In this document: positions 1 to 6,500 of the stretch, one piece after another
How positions within the stretch are numbered: the first letter of the stretch is position 1
Layout: every line of letters starts with the position of its first letter
NCBI GenBank assembly: GCA_964487445.1
Contig: CAZAQG010000038.1
Coordinates: 1 to 23,959, forward strand
DNA: 23,959 nucleotides
Source of the DNA: BMS3Abin12 sp964487445
GTDB lineage: Bacteria > Pseudomonadota > Gammaproteobacteria > 21-64-14
Direction: 5' to 3'
Translations under genes and position numbers: made by a program
Notes under the pieces: generated by a model
What the model was told of the DNA's origin: nothing
Database searches by the model: none
The model's input: only the letters and a program-made list of their open reading frames with translations

Positions 1-15
1 GTCCCGCGCCGCGCC

Positions 16-44
16 TTGGCTGGGAGCCCGAGATCCGTTATATT
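16..44 (+). promoter_or_regulatory. leuA leader promoter (-35/-10)
   Basis: TTGGCT at 16-21 matches four of six bases of the sigma-70 -35 consensus. It is followed after exactly 17 bp by TATATT at 39-44, which matches five of six of the -10 consensus. The predicted start of transcription is about position 51, so the transcript would include the leucine-rich leader ORF at 78-164 and then leuA. The hexamers and spacing are visible; promoter activity is inferred. Confidence 0.5.
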
Positions 45-77
45 GAAACCATTAAAGCTTGATTTCCGGATGCATCA

Positions 78-164
78 ATGCCGATCGTGCTCACCATCGC
101 CCGCCGCCGCGCCGGTCGCTTTGCGACCGGCCGGTTGCTCCCGTCCCTGCGACTGCTGCCGTAA
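78..164 (+). CDS. leuL: leu operon leader peptide, 28 codons, Leu-rich C-terminus
   Basis: A 28-codon ORF starts with ATG at 78 and ends with TAA at 162-164. Six of its 28 residues are leucine, and five of these lie in the C-terminal stretch LLPSLRLLP just before the stop. It sits between a good sigma-70 promoter (16-44) and leuA (302). Leucine-rich leader peptides in front of leuA are the classical signature of ribosome-mediated attenuation, and I infer that role here. Two perfect hairpins overlap it: a 9-bp stem with a TTT loop (111-131) and a 6-bp stem with a GTAA loop (155-170) that contains the stop codon. I see no U-tract terminator before leuA, so the mechanism may not be standard intrinsic-terminator attenuation. 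The Shine-Dalgarno is weak (CCGGA near 66-70). Confidence 0.55.
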   Translation: MPIVLTIARRRAGRFATGRLLPSLRLLP

Positions 165-170
165 GGCAGC
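111..170 (+). promoter_or_regulatory. two leader hairpins overlapping the Leu-rich leader ORF
   Basis: GCCGGTCGC (111-119) pairs perfectly with GCGACCGGC (123-131) across a TTT loop. GCTGCC (155-160) pairs with GGCAGC (165-170) across a GTAA tetraloop of GNRA type. The second hairpin includes the last Leu codons and the TAA of the leader ORF, so ribosome stalling there would prevent it from forming. A run of nine C residues follows at 174-182. No U-rich tail is present. Confidence 0.45.
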
Positions 171-301
171 ATACCCCCCCCCTGCACGGCGAAGGACTCG
201 CCACCCCATCGTTCCAGGATTACACCGGCCGCGGCCGGGGACCGCTTGTGTTCCCGGGGGTCGCGGGTACACTCAGTGGGCACTACCAAGGGGGCTCTCC
301 C

Positions 302-1852
302 ATGGGCAGCCGAGACAAACTGATCCTATTCGATACCACCTTGCGCGACGGGGAACAGAGCCCCGGCGCCTCCATGACCCGCGATGAGAAGGTCCGCATC
401 GCCAAGGCCTTGGAACGGATGCGGGTGGACGTCATCGAGGCGGGTTTCCCGATCGCCAGCGCCGGGGATTTCGAGGCGGTCGGGGCGGTGGCGCGGGCGG
501 TGCGCGAGAGCATCGTGTGCGGCCTCGCGCGCGCCGTGGACCGCGACATCGACCGCGCCGGCGAGGCGTTGAAGGGCGCGGAGCGCGCGCGTATCCACAC
601 CTTCATCGCGACCTCGCCGATCCACATGAAGATGAAACTGCGCATGGCGCCCGAGCAGGTGCTCGAGCAGGCGGTGCGCTCCGTGCGGCGGGCGCGGCGT
701 TACACCGACGACGTGGAGTTCTCGCCGGAGGACGCCGGGCGCTCGGAGACCGATTTCCTGTGCCGTGTACTCGAAGCGGTGATCGAGGCGGGCGCGCGCA
801 CCGTCAACATCCCGGACACCGTGGGCTACAATCTGCCGAAGCAGTTCGGCGCACTCATCCGTACGCTCATCGAGCGCGTGCCGAACGCCGATCGTGCGGT
901 GTTCTCGGTGCACTGTCACAACGACCTGGGTCTTGCCGTGGCCAATTCGCTCTCCGCGGTGCTCAACGGGGCGCGCCAAGTCGAATGCACCATCAACGGG
1001 CTCGGCGAGCGTGCCGGAAACGCCGCGCTCGAGGAGATCGTGATGGCGGTGCGCACGCGCCGGGATCTCTTTCCGTGTGACGTGGGCCTCGATACCACGC
1101 AGATCGTGCCGACCTCGCGGTTGGTCTCCGGGATCACCGGCTTCCCGATCCAGCCGAACAAGGCGATCGTGGGCGCCAACGCCTTCGCCCACGAGTCCGG
1201 CATCCACCAGGACGGCGTGCTCAAGAGTCGCGAGACCTACGAGATCATGCGCGCCCAGGACGTGGGCTGGAGCATGAACCGGCTCGTGCTGGGCAAGCAC
1301 TCCGGGCGCAACGCCTTCCGCACGCGATTGAAGGAGTTGGGCATCGAGTTCGAGTCCGAGGAGGTACTCAACCAGGCGTTCGTGCGTTTCAAGGAGCTCG
1401 CCGACAAGAAGCACGAGATCTACGACGACGACCTCCAGGCGTTGGCGACCGAGGCCAGCCTCGCCGCCGGCAACGAGCGGATCCAACTGCTCTACCTCCG
1501 GGTGTGCAGCGAGACCGGGGAGACGCCCACGGCACGGTTGACGCTGCAGGTGGAGGGCGGGGAGCATCAGGCCACGGCCTCGGGCAGCGGGCCGGTGGAT
1601 GCCTCCTTCAAGGCCATCGAGGAGATCGTCCACAGCGGCACGGAACTCCTGCTCTACTCGGTCAACAACATTACCACCGGTACCGATTCGCAGGGCGAGG
1701 TGACCGTGCGCCTCGGGATGGGCGGGCGCATCGTCAACGGGCAGGGCGCCGATACCGATATCGTCATCGCCTCGGCCAAGGCCTACGTGAACGCCCTGAA
1801 TAAGCTGATCCGGCCGCGCGAGCGGACCCACCCGCAGGCGGCGGATGTCTGA
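302..1852 (+). CDS. leuA: 2-isopropylmalate synthase
   Basis: LeuA condenses acetyl-CoA with 2-oxoisovalerate to give 2-isopropylmalate, the first committed step of leucine synthesis, in the cytosol. The 516-residue product has the N-terminal HMGL-like TIM-barrel signature FDTTLRDGEQSPG (residues 10-22). The metal-binding HCHNDLG is at 204-210, and NGLGERAGN follows at about 232-240. A C-terminal portion from about 370 onward matches the length of the LeuA dimer domain that binds leucine in the long form. I chose ATG 302 because it follows AGGGGG at a suitable distance and gives the family N-terminus. The frame stays open back to position 59 but shows no family similarity there. The stop overlaps the next gene by 8 bp, which indicates co-translation. 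Leader-peptide control upstream and leucine feedback through the C-terminal domain are the likely regulation. Confidence 0.97.
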   Translation: MGSRDKLILFDTTLRDGEQSPGASMTRDEKVRIAKALERMRVDVIEAGFPIASAGDFEAVGAVARAVRESIVCGLARAVDRDIDRAGEALKGAERARIHTFIATSPIHMKMKLRMAPEQVLEQAVRSVRRARRYTDDVEFSPEDAGRSETDFLCRVLEAVIEAGARTVNIPDTVGYNLPKQFGALIRTLIERVPNADRAVFSVHCHNDLGLAVANSLSAVLNGARQVECTINGLGERAGNAALEEIVMAVRTRRDLFPCDVGLDTTQIVPTSRLVSGITGFPIQPNKAIVGANAFAHESGIHQDGVLKSRETYEIMRAQDVGWSMNRLVLGKHSGRNAFRTRLKELGIEFESEEVLNQAFVRFKELADKKHEIYDDDLQALATEASLAAGNERIQLLYLRVCSETGETPTARLTLQVEGGEHQATASGSGPVDASFKAIEEIVHSGTELLLYSVNNITTGTDSQGEVTVRLGMGGRIVNGQGADTDIVIASAKAYVNALNKLIRPRERTHPQAADV

Positions 1853-2561
1853 GGGCCCCGCGGCGCGGCGCCTGCGCTACCTGCAGGCGATGGGGATTGC
1901 GCTGTGGGTCCCGCGGGAACGGGGCGCGTCGACGCCCGCGACGGCCGGGTCCGAGCCGTCTGCGGGCGGCACGGGAGGGGACGAGGGCCTCGGTTGGGAC
2001 GAGTTACAGGCGCAGGTGGCGGCGTGTACACGCTGCGGTCTCGAGCGCACCCGCACTCAGGCCGTGTTTGGCGTCGGCGACCGGCGCGCACGATGGATGT
2101 TCATCGGCGAGGCCCCGGGCGCCGACGAGGACCGCCAGGGCGAGCCGTTCGTGGGCCGCGCCGGCCGGCTCCTCGACGCCATGCTGCGCGCCATCGATCT
2201 GGAGCGCGGCCAAGTCTATATCGCTAATATCCTCAAGTGCCGGCCCCCGCGCAACCGCGATCCGCTCCCCGAGGAGGTCGCGTGCTGCGAGCCGTATCTG
2301 CAGCGCCAAGTGGCGTTGGCGGCACCCGCGCTGATCGTCGCCTTGGGGCGCATCGCGGCCCACAACCTGCTCAAGACCCAGACCAGCCTGGCCCGGTTGC
2401 GCGCGCGTGTGCACCGCTACGGACCGCAGGGGATCCCGGTGGTCGTGACCTATCATCCCGCCTACCTGCTGCGCTTCCCGGGCGAGAAGCGCAAGGTCTG
2501 GGAAGATCTGTGTCACGCGCGACGGGTGGTTGCGCAAGCGGACGACGACGCGGCGCATTGA
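1845..2561 (+). CDS. family-4 uracil-DNA glycosylase (4Fe-4S)
   Basis: This is a 238-residue uracil-DNA glycosylase of the iron-sulfur (family 4) type, which removes uracil from DNA at the start of base-excision repair. The catalytic/uracil-binding block GEAPG is at 88-92, followed by PFVGRAG at 101-107. The second conserved block HPAYLLR is at 204-210. Four cysteines suited to a 4Fe-4S cluster are C61, C64, C132 and C148. The first 50 residues are Gly/Ala-rich and of low complexity, as is common in this family before the CxxC. The ATG lies inside the end of leuA (8-bp overlap), so it is probably translated by coupling. rimI follows 88 bp downstream, an arrangement I recall from other gammaproteobacteria. 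The family assignment is firm; partition into a particular subfamily is not. Confidence 0.93.
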   Translation: MSEGPAARRLRYLQAMGIALWVPRERGASTPATAGSEPSAGGTGGDEGLGWDELQAQVAACTRCGLERTRTQAVFGVGDRRARWMFIGEAPGADEDRQGEPFVGRAGRLLDAMLRAIDLERGQVYIANILKCRPPRNRDPLPEEVACCEPYLQRQVALAAPALIVALGRIAAHNLLKTQTSLARLRARVHRYGPQGIPVVVTYHPAYLLRFPGEKRKVWEDLCHARRVVAQADDDAAH

Positions 2562-2597
2562 TCGGTGGCTCTCTCCGGTGCGGTGTACCGGGTGGTA

Positions 2598-2620
2598 TAT
2601 ACTATAAAGGGAGCTCTACG
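2598..2620 (+). promoter_or_regulatory. AT-rich -10-like sequence and Shine-Dalgarno before the rimI mini-ORF
   Basis: TATACT (2598-2603) followed by TATAAA stands out in GC-rich surroundings and may be a -10 element. I do not see a good -35 at 17 bp. AAAGGGAG (2606-2613) is a good Shine-Dalgarno, but it is placed for the ATG at 2621 rather than for rimI at 2650. Confidence 0.3.
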
Positions 2621-2653
2621 ATGGGCGATTCCGGCCCGGGACTCTTCCGATGA
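2621..2653 (+). CDS. 10-codon upstream ORF coupled to rimI
   Basis: ATG 2621 opens a 10-residue ORF (MGDSGPGLFR) that ends at TGA 2651-2653. Its stop overlaps the rimI start as ATGA. The purine-rich AAAGGGAG lies 7-8 nt upstream of this ATG, whereas rimI has no comparable site of its own. The layout suggests that ribosomes load at the mini-ORF and re-initiate at rimI. Whether the peptide itself matters is unknown. It could also be chance. Confidence 0.35.
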   Translation: MGDSGPGLFR

Positions 2654-3117
2654 GTGCCATCCTAAAAGACAGCCCGCTTCGCCTTCGGCCGTTGCGCGAG
2701 CGGGATCTCCCGTGGATCATGGAGATCGAGCAGCACGCCTATGATTTCCCCTGGACCGAGGGGATCTTCCGCGACTGCCTGCGTGTGGGCTATTGCTGCT
2801 GGCTGTACGAGGAGGTGGGTTCGGTTGCGGCCTACGGTGTGATGTCGGTCGGCTACGGTGAGGCCCACGTGCTCAACCTCTGTGTGCGCCCCGAGTCGCG
2901 CCGGTGCGGTCTGGGGCGGCGCATGCTGAGTCATCTGCTCGATCTGGCGCACCGACACCACGCCGATACCGTGCTTCTGGAGGTGCGCCCCAGCAACCGA
3001 TCCGCCCTGGATCTCTACCAGGGGGTGGGCTTCCGGGAGGTCGGCGTGCGGCGCGACTACTACCCGGCGGTTCGCGGTCGTGAGGATGCGTTGATCCTTG
3101 CCTATCGCCTTGGATGA
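2650..3117 (+). CDS. rimI: ribosomal protein bS18 N-alanine acetyltransferase
   Basis: A 155-residue GNAT acetyltransferase of the RimI family, which acetylates the N-terminal alanine of ribosomal protein S18. The acetyl-CoA-binding motif R-R-C-G-L-G-R is at 84-90. The block LLEVRPSN at 109-116 contains the glutamate that in RimI acts as general base (here E111). LYQGVGF at 122-128 and RDYYP at 135-139 are the usual C-terminal family signatures. The length is close to the 148 residues of the E. coli enzyme. It is the last gene of the leuA-UDG-rimI run, and its start overlaps a short upstream ORF as ATGA. Downstream lies a long A+T-rich non-coding stretch. Confidence 0.93.
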   Translation: MSAILKDSPLRLRPLRERDLPWIMEIEQHAYDFPWTEGIFRDCLRVGYCCWLYEEVGSVAAYGVMSVGYGEAHVLNLCVRPESRRCGLGRRMLSHLLDLAHRHHADTVLLEVRPSNRSALDLYQGVGFREVGVRRDYYPAVRGREDALILAYRLG

Positions 3118-3147
3118 CCCTCACGTCAGCCTTTCCCCTACAGAGAC

Positions 3148-3164
3148 TGTCGGAAAATTTTACA
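3148..3164 (+). promoter_or_regulatory. 17-bp repeat, copy 1 (TGTCGGAAAATTTTACA)
   Basis: First of three copies of a 17-bp element of form TGTCG-N5-TTT(T/G)ACA. The copies lie on the same strand and begin 99 and 104 bp apart. The spacing is about ten helical turns, so all copies would face the same side of the DNA. With the sigma-54-like promoter downstream, these resemble enhancer (UAS) sites for a bacterial enhancer-binding protein. That role is inferred. Confidence 0.5.
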
Positions 3165-3246
3165 CGGGGGTTGAGGCGATAATCTTTTGTTATTTCGATA
3201 TTCATTCGCTGAATTGCCGGCGCAATGCCGGTAATCGACGATCGGG

Positions 3247-3263
3247 TGTCGAGATTTTTTACA
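3247..3263 (+). promoter_or_regulatory. 17-bp repeat, copy 2 (TGTCGAGATTTTTTACA)
   Basis: Second copy. It keeps the outer TGTCG and TTTTACA arms of copy 1 exactly, while the five central bases differ. Conservation of the ends and drift of the centre is what a dyad operator or activator site would show. Confidence 0.5.
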
Positions 3264-3350
3264 CTTCCGGCATTTTCGGATGACTCGGCCTCAATCCTTT
3301 GTGTTCTATTGCTATTTCCCGGAAAGATACGGAAATTGCGGGTTGGTGTT

Positions 3351-3367
3351 TGTCGGAAAATTTGACA
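3351..3367 (+). promoter_or_regulatory. 17-bp repeat, copy 3 (TGTCGGAAAATTTGACA)
   Basis: Third copy, differing from copy 1 at one base (G for T at position 14). It lies 74 bp upstream of the sigma-54-like element. The copies therefore sit about 75-310 bp upstream of the candidate promoter, a usual range for sigma-54 enhancers. Confidence 0.5.
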
Positions 3368-3440
3368 AATCTCGACGCCGGACCGGCGATGACCTGCCAT
3401 GGATCCAGTAACTATCTGTTATAAAAGGCTGAATGTCGCG

Positions 3441-3457
3441 TTGGCATGGGTCTTGTA
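3441..3457 (+). promoter_or_regulatory. sigma-54 (RpoN)-like -24/-12 promoter
   Basis: TTGGCATGGGTCTTGTA matches the RpoN consensus YTGGCACGrNNNTTGCW at every fixed position except two C-to-T changes. The GG (3443-3444) and the GT in place of GC (3455-3456) are separated by the required 10 bp. Predicted transcription would start near 3468 on the plus strand. The three upstream 17-bp repeats support an enhancer-dependent promoter. The change in the -12 GC dinucleotide lowers confidence. Confidence 0.45.
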
Positions 3458-3467
3458 ACAACCATGG

Positions 3468-3700
3468 CACGCGAGGAGGAGTATCGGCGGGTTGGGTGAC
3501 CAACTGCCCTACCGCCGGGGTTCTTGGGGAGTCGATCCACCCCATCACCAAGAAAGGGCGGGAATCGTGCCCACGATAAGGCGACATAATTCTAACAGCC
3601 AGGGGCTCGCGGGTCGGCACGCGGATGCAGGCGTCAGCCATCAAAAACGATAAGGCTCAGAAGAAAAAATACGATGAGCCGATTAGGGGCAAGAACAATA
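3468..3700 (+). ncRNA. candidate structured RNA downstream of the sigma-54-like promoter
   Basis: Several nested stems follow one another. CGGCGG (3485-3490) pairs with CCGCCG (3512-3517), enclosing GTTGG-GTGA-CCAAC (3491-3504) with a GNRA-type loop. TTCTTGG (3521-3527) pairs with CCAAGAA (3548-3554). ATCGTG (3564-3569) pairs with CACGAT (3572-3577). GGCTCA (3654-3659) pairs with TGAGCC (3675-3680) across an A-rich loop. No long ORF begins after the promoter; the ATG at 3464 gives only 11 codons. I do not recognise it as 6S, tmRNA, RNase P, SRP or a riboswitch class. Limits are approximate, and the 3' end is not defined because I see no clean U-tract terminator. Confidence 0.3.
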
Positions 3701-3771
3701 ACAACTATCGAGACCTGCCGCGAAGACTTGACGGCGCCAGGCGGGCGGTGAGCCACAGGGACGTGGGCTGA
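3625..3771 (+). CDS. hypothetical 48-aa basic peptide (doubtful)
   Basis: ATG 3625 opens 48 codons ending at TGA 3769-3771. The product is Lys/Asn-rich in the first part (KNDKAQKKKYDEP, GKNNNNYRD) and Arg-rich in the second part. No clear Shine-Dalgarno precedes the ATG (upstream is GGCACGCGG), and no family is recognised. The first half has a codon composition unlike the GC-rich neighbours. It could be a real small protein of the sigma-54-like transcript or a chance ORF in a structured RNA. Confidence 0.2.
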   Translation: MQASAIKNDKAQKKKYDEPIRGKNNNNYRDLPRRLDGARRAVSHRDVG

Positions 3772-3830
3772 TTTCGCCGCCGGTCGCCGGTTTCCCATCT
3801 CCTCCCCCAAGATCACCGCCCGGATTCTTC

Positions 3831-3857
3831 GCCGTCTTCGCCGTCTTCGCCGTCTTC
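3831..3857. repeat. three tandem copies of GCCGTCTTC
   Basis: GCCGTCTTC is repeated three times head to tail (3831-3839, 3840-3848, 3849-3857). It directly abuts the stop codon of the diguanylate cyclase gene on the other strand. Such a 9-bp unit can expand or contract without shifting a frame. Confidence 0.8.
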
Positions 3858-4671
3858 ACCCACACACCCGGTTGCGGCCCTCGGCCTTGGCACGGTACAG
3901 GGCCTCGTCCACGGACTTGAGCAGGCGTTGCGGTGTGTCGACATATGCCTCGTAAGAGGTGACGCCGATGCTCACCGTGCAGTGCAGCGGGGTGCCGTCC
4001 GGAGTTTCTTTCGGCGTCAGCAATTGCGCCCCCTCGATGCCGCGGCGCAGTTTTTCGGCGAGTTGCCGGGCCTTGTGGCGCCCGGTTTGGGGCAGGATGA
4101 GCAGCAGTTCCTCGCCGCCGAACCGGCCCAGGACGTCCGAGCGGCGCACCGAACGTTTGAGGTGTGCGCCGATGCAGCGTAGGACCCGATCGCCGAGGTC
4201 GTGCCCGTAGGTGTCGTTGACCCGCTTGAAGTGGTCGATGTCGAGCAGCAGCAGCGACAGCGGGGTTTGGTAGCGGTCGGCGCGCGCGACTTCCTCCTCG
4301 AGTTTGCGATTGAGGTGGCGCCGGTTGTAGATATCCATCAGTGGATCGGTGATGGCTTCGTGTTCCAGGGTCGCCACCTGCTGCAGGGAGTGGATCGCCT
4401 GGTGGCTGATCCGGCTGATGAGCAGCACGAAGAAGGCGCCGGCGACGAAGACCGTGGCCGTGGTGATGTCGTCGACCCGATAGACGCCGTAGGCATAACT
4501 GTAGGCGTAGACCAAGTAGCAGGCCACGAACAGCGCGACGCAGCCCTCGATGACGATCCACCAGCCGTGGTTGGTGGGGATCTCGGCGCGGATGCGGTGA
4601 ATGCTGTGCAGGGCGAAGCCGAGCACCAAGGCGCCCATCAGCACCAGTATCGGAATCAGTGTCGTTGCCAT
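3856..4671 (-). CDS. membrane-anchored GGDEF diguanylate cyclase
   Basis: A 271-residue protein predicted to make cyclic di-GMP from two GTP. Three hydrophobic helices fill the N-terminus (about 4-24, 37-60 and 69-88), so the catalytic part faces the cytoplasm. The GGDEF domain covers about 104-270, with LDIDHFK (metal-binding D144), NDTYGHDLGD, an RxxD inhibitory site (R176-D179) and the signature GGEEL at 185-189. The final F of GGDEF/GGEEF is L here, a tolerated variant. I chose ATG 4671 because the first membrane helix begins there; the frame is open up to 4845 but that part is Pro/Arg-rich and unlike a protein N-terminus. It is convergent with the sigma-54-like transcript and divergent from the MFS gene. 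The sensed signal is unknown. Confidence 0.9.
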   Translation of the reverse strand: MATTLIPILVLMGALVLGFALHSIHRIRAEIPTNHGWWIVIEGCVALFVACYLVYAYSYAYGVYRVDDITTATVFVAGAFFVLLISRISHQAIHSLQQVATLEHEAITDPLMDIYNRRHLNRKLEEEVARADRYQTPLSLLLLDIDHFKRVNDTYGHDLGDRVLRCIGAHLKRSVRRSDVLGRFGGEELLLILPQTGRHKARQLAEKLRRGIEGAQLLTPKETPDGTPLHCTVSIGVTSYEAYVDTPQRLLKSVDEALYRAKAEGRNRVCG

Positions 4672-4892
4672 CGTCCGTCGGGGGATCCACGTCTGTGCAG
4701 CGCTGCCGATCCGATCCGGACCGGATGGTCGCCGCGGGGGCCTGCGGCTTTCGGGGAGTCTAACCGAGGTGATGCGGGGGATCACGCGCGCATCGCCCGC
4801 TTGTTGTTGGATGTGGTCGACCCGCGCGCCGCCCGCGCGTAGCATAACGGCGGCGGGCCTCGGGGGTCCGTGCGCGCAACGCGGGGGCCGTC

Positions 4893-6161
4893 ATGCCGGG
4901 CCGGTTCAGGATCGACCGCGCAACCCTGTCCTGGGCGCTCTACGACTGGGCCAACTCGACCTTTGCCACCACGGTGATGGCCGGCTTCTTTCCGGTGTTC
5001 TTCAGGGAGTACTGGAATGCCGGGGCGGCGCCGACCGTCGCCACCCTGCGCCTCGGCGTGGCCAACTCGGTCGCCAGTCTCACGATCCTGGCGATCGCAC
5101 CCGTGCTCGGCGCGATCGCCGACGCAGGCGGTGTCCGCAAGCATTTGCTTGCGGGTTTCACGCTGCTCGGTATCGCGACGACCGGCGCGCTCTATCTGGT
5201 GGTGCGCGGCGACTGGCTGACGGCGGTCGCCCTTTATGCGATCGCCGCGGTGGGGTATTCCGGCGCCAATATCTTCTACGACGCGCTCCTGGTCGAGGTG
5301 GCCGCACCCGCGCGGCTGGATCGGGTGTCGGCGTTCGGCTATGCGCTGGGCTACGTCGGCGGCGGTTTGTTGTTCGCGGTCAACGTCCTCATGGTGTGGC
5401 GCCCGGCATGGTTCGGACTGGCCGATGCCGCGCAGGCGGTGCACTTGGCGTTTCCGATGGTGGCGGTGTGGTGGGCGGTGTTCACGATCCCGCTGCTGCG
5501 CCACGTGCACGAGCGCCCGGGGCGGGGGCTCGTGCGCAGCGTCGGCGCCGGCCTGCACCAACTCGCCGCGACCTTCCGGCACGTGCGCCGGCTGCGCTTC
5601 GTGGCGCGTTTCCTGGTGGCCTACTGGCTGTACATCGACGGGGTCGGTACCGTGATCCGCATGGCCGTCGCTTACGGTTTGGAGCTGGGCTTCCACGCCG
5701 ACGACCTGCTCCTCGCGCTGCTGATCACCCAGTTCGTCGGCTTCCCGGCGGCGATCGTGTTCGGGCGCATCGGAGAGCGTTTCGGCCCGCGTACGGGCAT
5801 CCTCATCGCCATCGCGGTCTACTGCGTAGTGCTGGTGTGGGCCGCGTGCATGCACGACCGCGCGGACTTCTTCGGCATCGCGATCACCATCGGCCTGGTC
5901 CAGGGCGGGGTCCAGTCCCTCAGCCGGTCGCTGTACGCGCGGCTGATCCCGGCGGAGAAGTCCGGCGAGTTCTTCGGTTTCTACAACATGCTCGGCAAAT
6001 TCGCCGCGGTCCTGGGCCCGGTCCTGATGGGCTGGGTGGGCTGGGTGACGGGGAGCCCCCGGGCCTCGATGCTGGCCCTGTTGGCTCCGTTCGTGGCCGG
6101 GGCATGGATCGTCTGGTCGGTGGACGAGGAGGCGGGCCGGCGGGCGGCCGAAGGGCTGTAG
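4893..6161 (+). CDS. UMF1-family MFS transporter
   Basis: A 422-residue inner-membrane transporter with about 12 hydrophobic segments. The N-terminal motif YDWANSTF (17-24) is characteristic of the UMF1/Atg22-like branch of the major facilitator superfamily. Related yeast Atg22 exports amino acids from the vacuole, but the substrate of bacterial UMF1 proteins is not established, so none is assigned. The gene stands alone, divergent from the diguanylate cyclase across about 220 bp in which I see no strong promoter. It is followed by REP-like repeats and the assembly gap. ATG 4893 puts the family motif at its usual distance from the N-terminus. Confidence 0.88.
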   Translation: MPGRFRIDRATLSWALYDWANSTFATTVMAGFFPVFFREYWNAGAAPTVATLRLGVANSVASLTILAIAPVLGAIADAGGVRKHLLAGFTLLGIATTGALYLVVRGDWLTAVALYAIAAVGYSGANIFYDALLVEVAAPARLDRVSAFGYALGYVGGGLLFAVNVLMVWRPAWFGLADAAQAVHLAFPMVAVWWAVFTIPLLRHVHERPGRGLVRSVGAGLHQLAATFRHVRRLRFVARFLVAYWLYIDGVGTVIRMAVAYGLELGFHADDLLLALLITQFVGFPAAIVFGRIGERFGPRTGILIAIAVYCVVLVWAACMHDRADFFGIAITIGLVQGGVQSLSRSLYARLIPAEKSGEFFGFYNMLGKFAAVLGPVLMGWVGWVTGSPRASMLALLAPFVAGAWIVWSVDEEAGRRAAEGL

Positions 6162-6229
6162 CGGGTCGGGAAAGGCCATGCCCGGCAGCGCGGATTCGTT
6201 CGCTGTCGTTTGGATTGTGCGGTAGTGTC

Positions 6230-6254
6230 GGCGGGCCGAGGCCCGCCCTACAGG
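6230..6254. repeat. REP-like GC-rich palindrome
   Basis: GGCGGGCC-GA-GGCCCGCC (6230-6247) is followed by CTACAGG and then runs straight into the N gap. The same palindrome-plus-CTACAG unit recurs at 6476-6500, 12345-12372 and, in degenerate form, near 12417 and 21228, always outside genes. Confidence 0.7.
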
Positions 6255-6354
6255 NNNNNNNNNNNNNNNNNNNNNNNNNNNNNNNNNNNNNNNNNNNNNN
6301 NNNNNNNNNNNNNNNNNNNNNNNNNNNNNNNNNNNNNNNNNNNNNNNNNNNNNN
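6255..6354. other. assembly gap, 100 N
   Basis: Exactly 100 undetermined bases, the conventional placeholder for a scaffold gap of unknown length. It sits between two convergent genes and is flanked on both sides by REP-like palindromes, which probably stopped the assembly. The true distance between the MFS gene and valS is unknown, and a gene could be missing. Confidence 0.97.
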
Positions 6355-6358
6355 CGGT

Positions 6359-6500
6359 GGGGGGCGAACCCCGCCCTGCGCGCGCATCGGCGATTGTGCC
6401 CACCCGGTAGGGCAGGGCGAGCCCGGCCGACGTCGCGGGACCATGTCGTCGCCGTTGGAGGTTTCGATGCCGCTGGCGGGCCGAGGCCCGCGCCCTACAG
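6359..6500. repeat. REP-like repeats between the gap and valS
   Basis: The segment right of the gap carries GGGGGCGAACCCCGCCCTG-type and GGTAGGGCAGGGCGAGCCCGG-like sequence (6359-6426). It ends with a near copy of the palindrome GGCGGGCC-GA-GGCCCGCGCCCTACAG at 6476-6500, which overlaps the last codons of valS on the other strand. With 6162-6254 and the gap this makes a convergent intergenic stretch of more than 300 bases; apart from these repeats I see nothing in it. Confidence 0.6.

Larger units (their letters stand above)
3118..3855 (+). other. A+T-rich intergenic region with repeats, sigma-54-like promoter and foldable RNA
   Basis: This 738-bp stretch between rimI and the convergent diguanylate cyclase gene is visibly richer in A+T than its surroundings, especially 3140-3470. 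It contains no convincing conventional gene. It holds three 17-bp repeats (3148, 3247, 3351), a sigma-54-like promoter (3441-3457), a series of stem-loops (3485-3680), a 48-codon ORF (3625-3771) and a 9-bp tandem repeat (3831-3857), each described separately. Confidence 0.8.

Noticed and set aside
3..62. Short open frame at the left edge ending in TGA at 60-62, as the 3' end of an upstream gene
   Set aside because: Only 19 codons, no recognisable motif, and it overlaps a good promoter; it cannot be supported.
59..78. TTGAT (59-63) and ATCAA (74-78) as an Fnr/Dnr box before leuA
   Set aside because: The half-sites are separated by 10 bp instead of 4, so a dimer of the Fnr family would not bind in the normal way.
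59..301. N-terminal extension of LeuA by 81 residues
   Set aside because: The extension has no family similarity and contains the promoter-proximal leader and hairpins; ATG 302 has a good ribosome site and gives the conserved N-terminus.
3485..3610. Integron attC site suggested by GTTGGGT and TCTAAC
   Set aside because: The order and spacing of the core sites do not fit RYYYAAC...GTTRRRY, and there is no integrase or cassette.
3485..3700. c-di-GMP riboswitch, 6S RNA, tmRNA or RNase P RNA
   Set aside because: None of the conserved core sequences of these RNAs could be found despite the strong hairpins.
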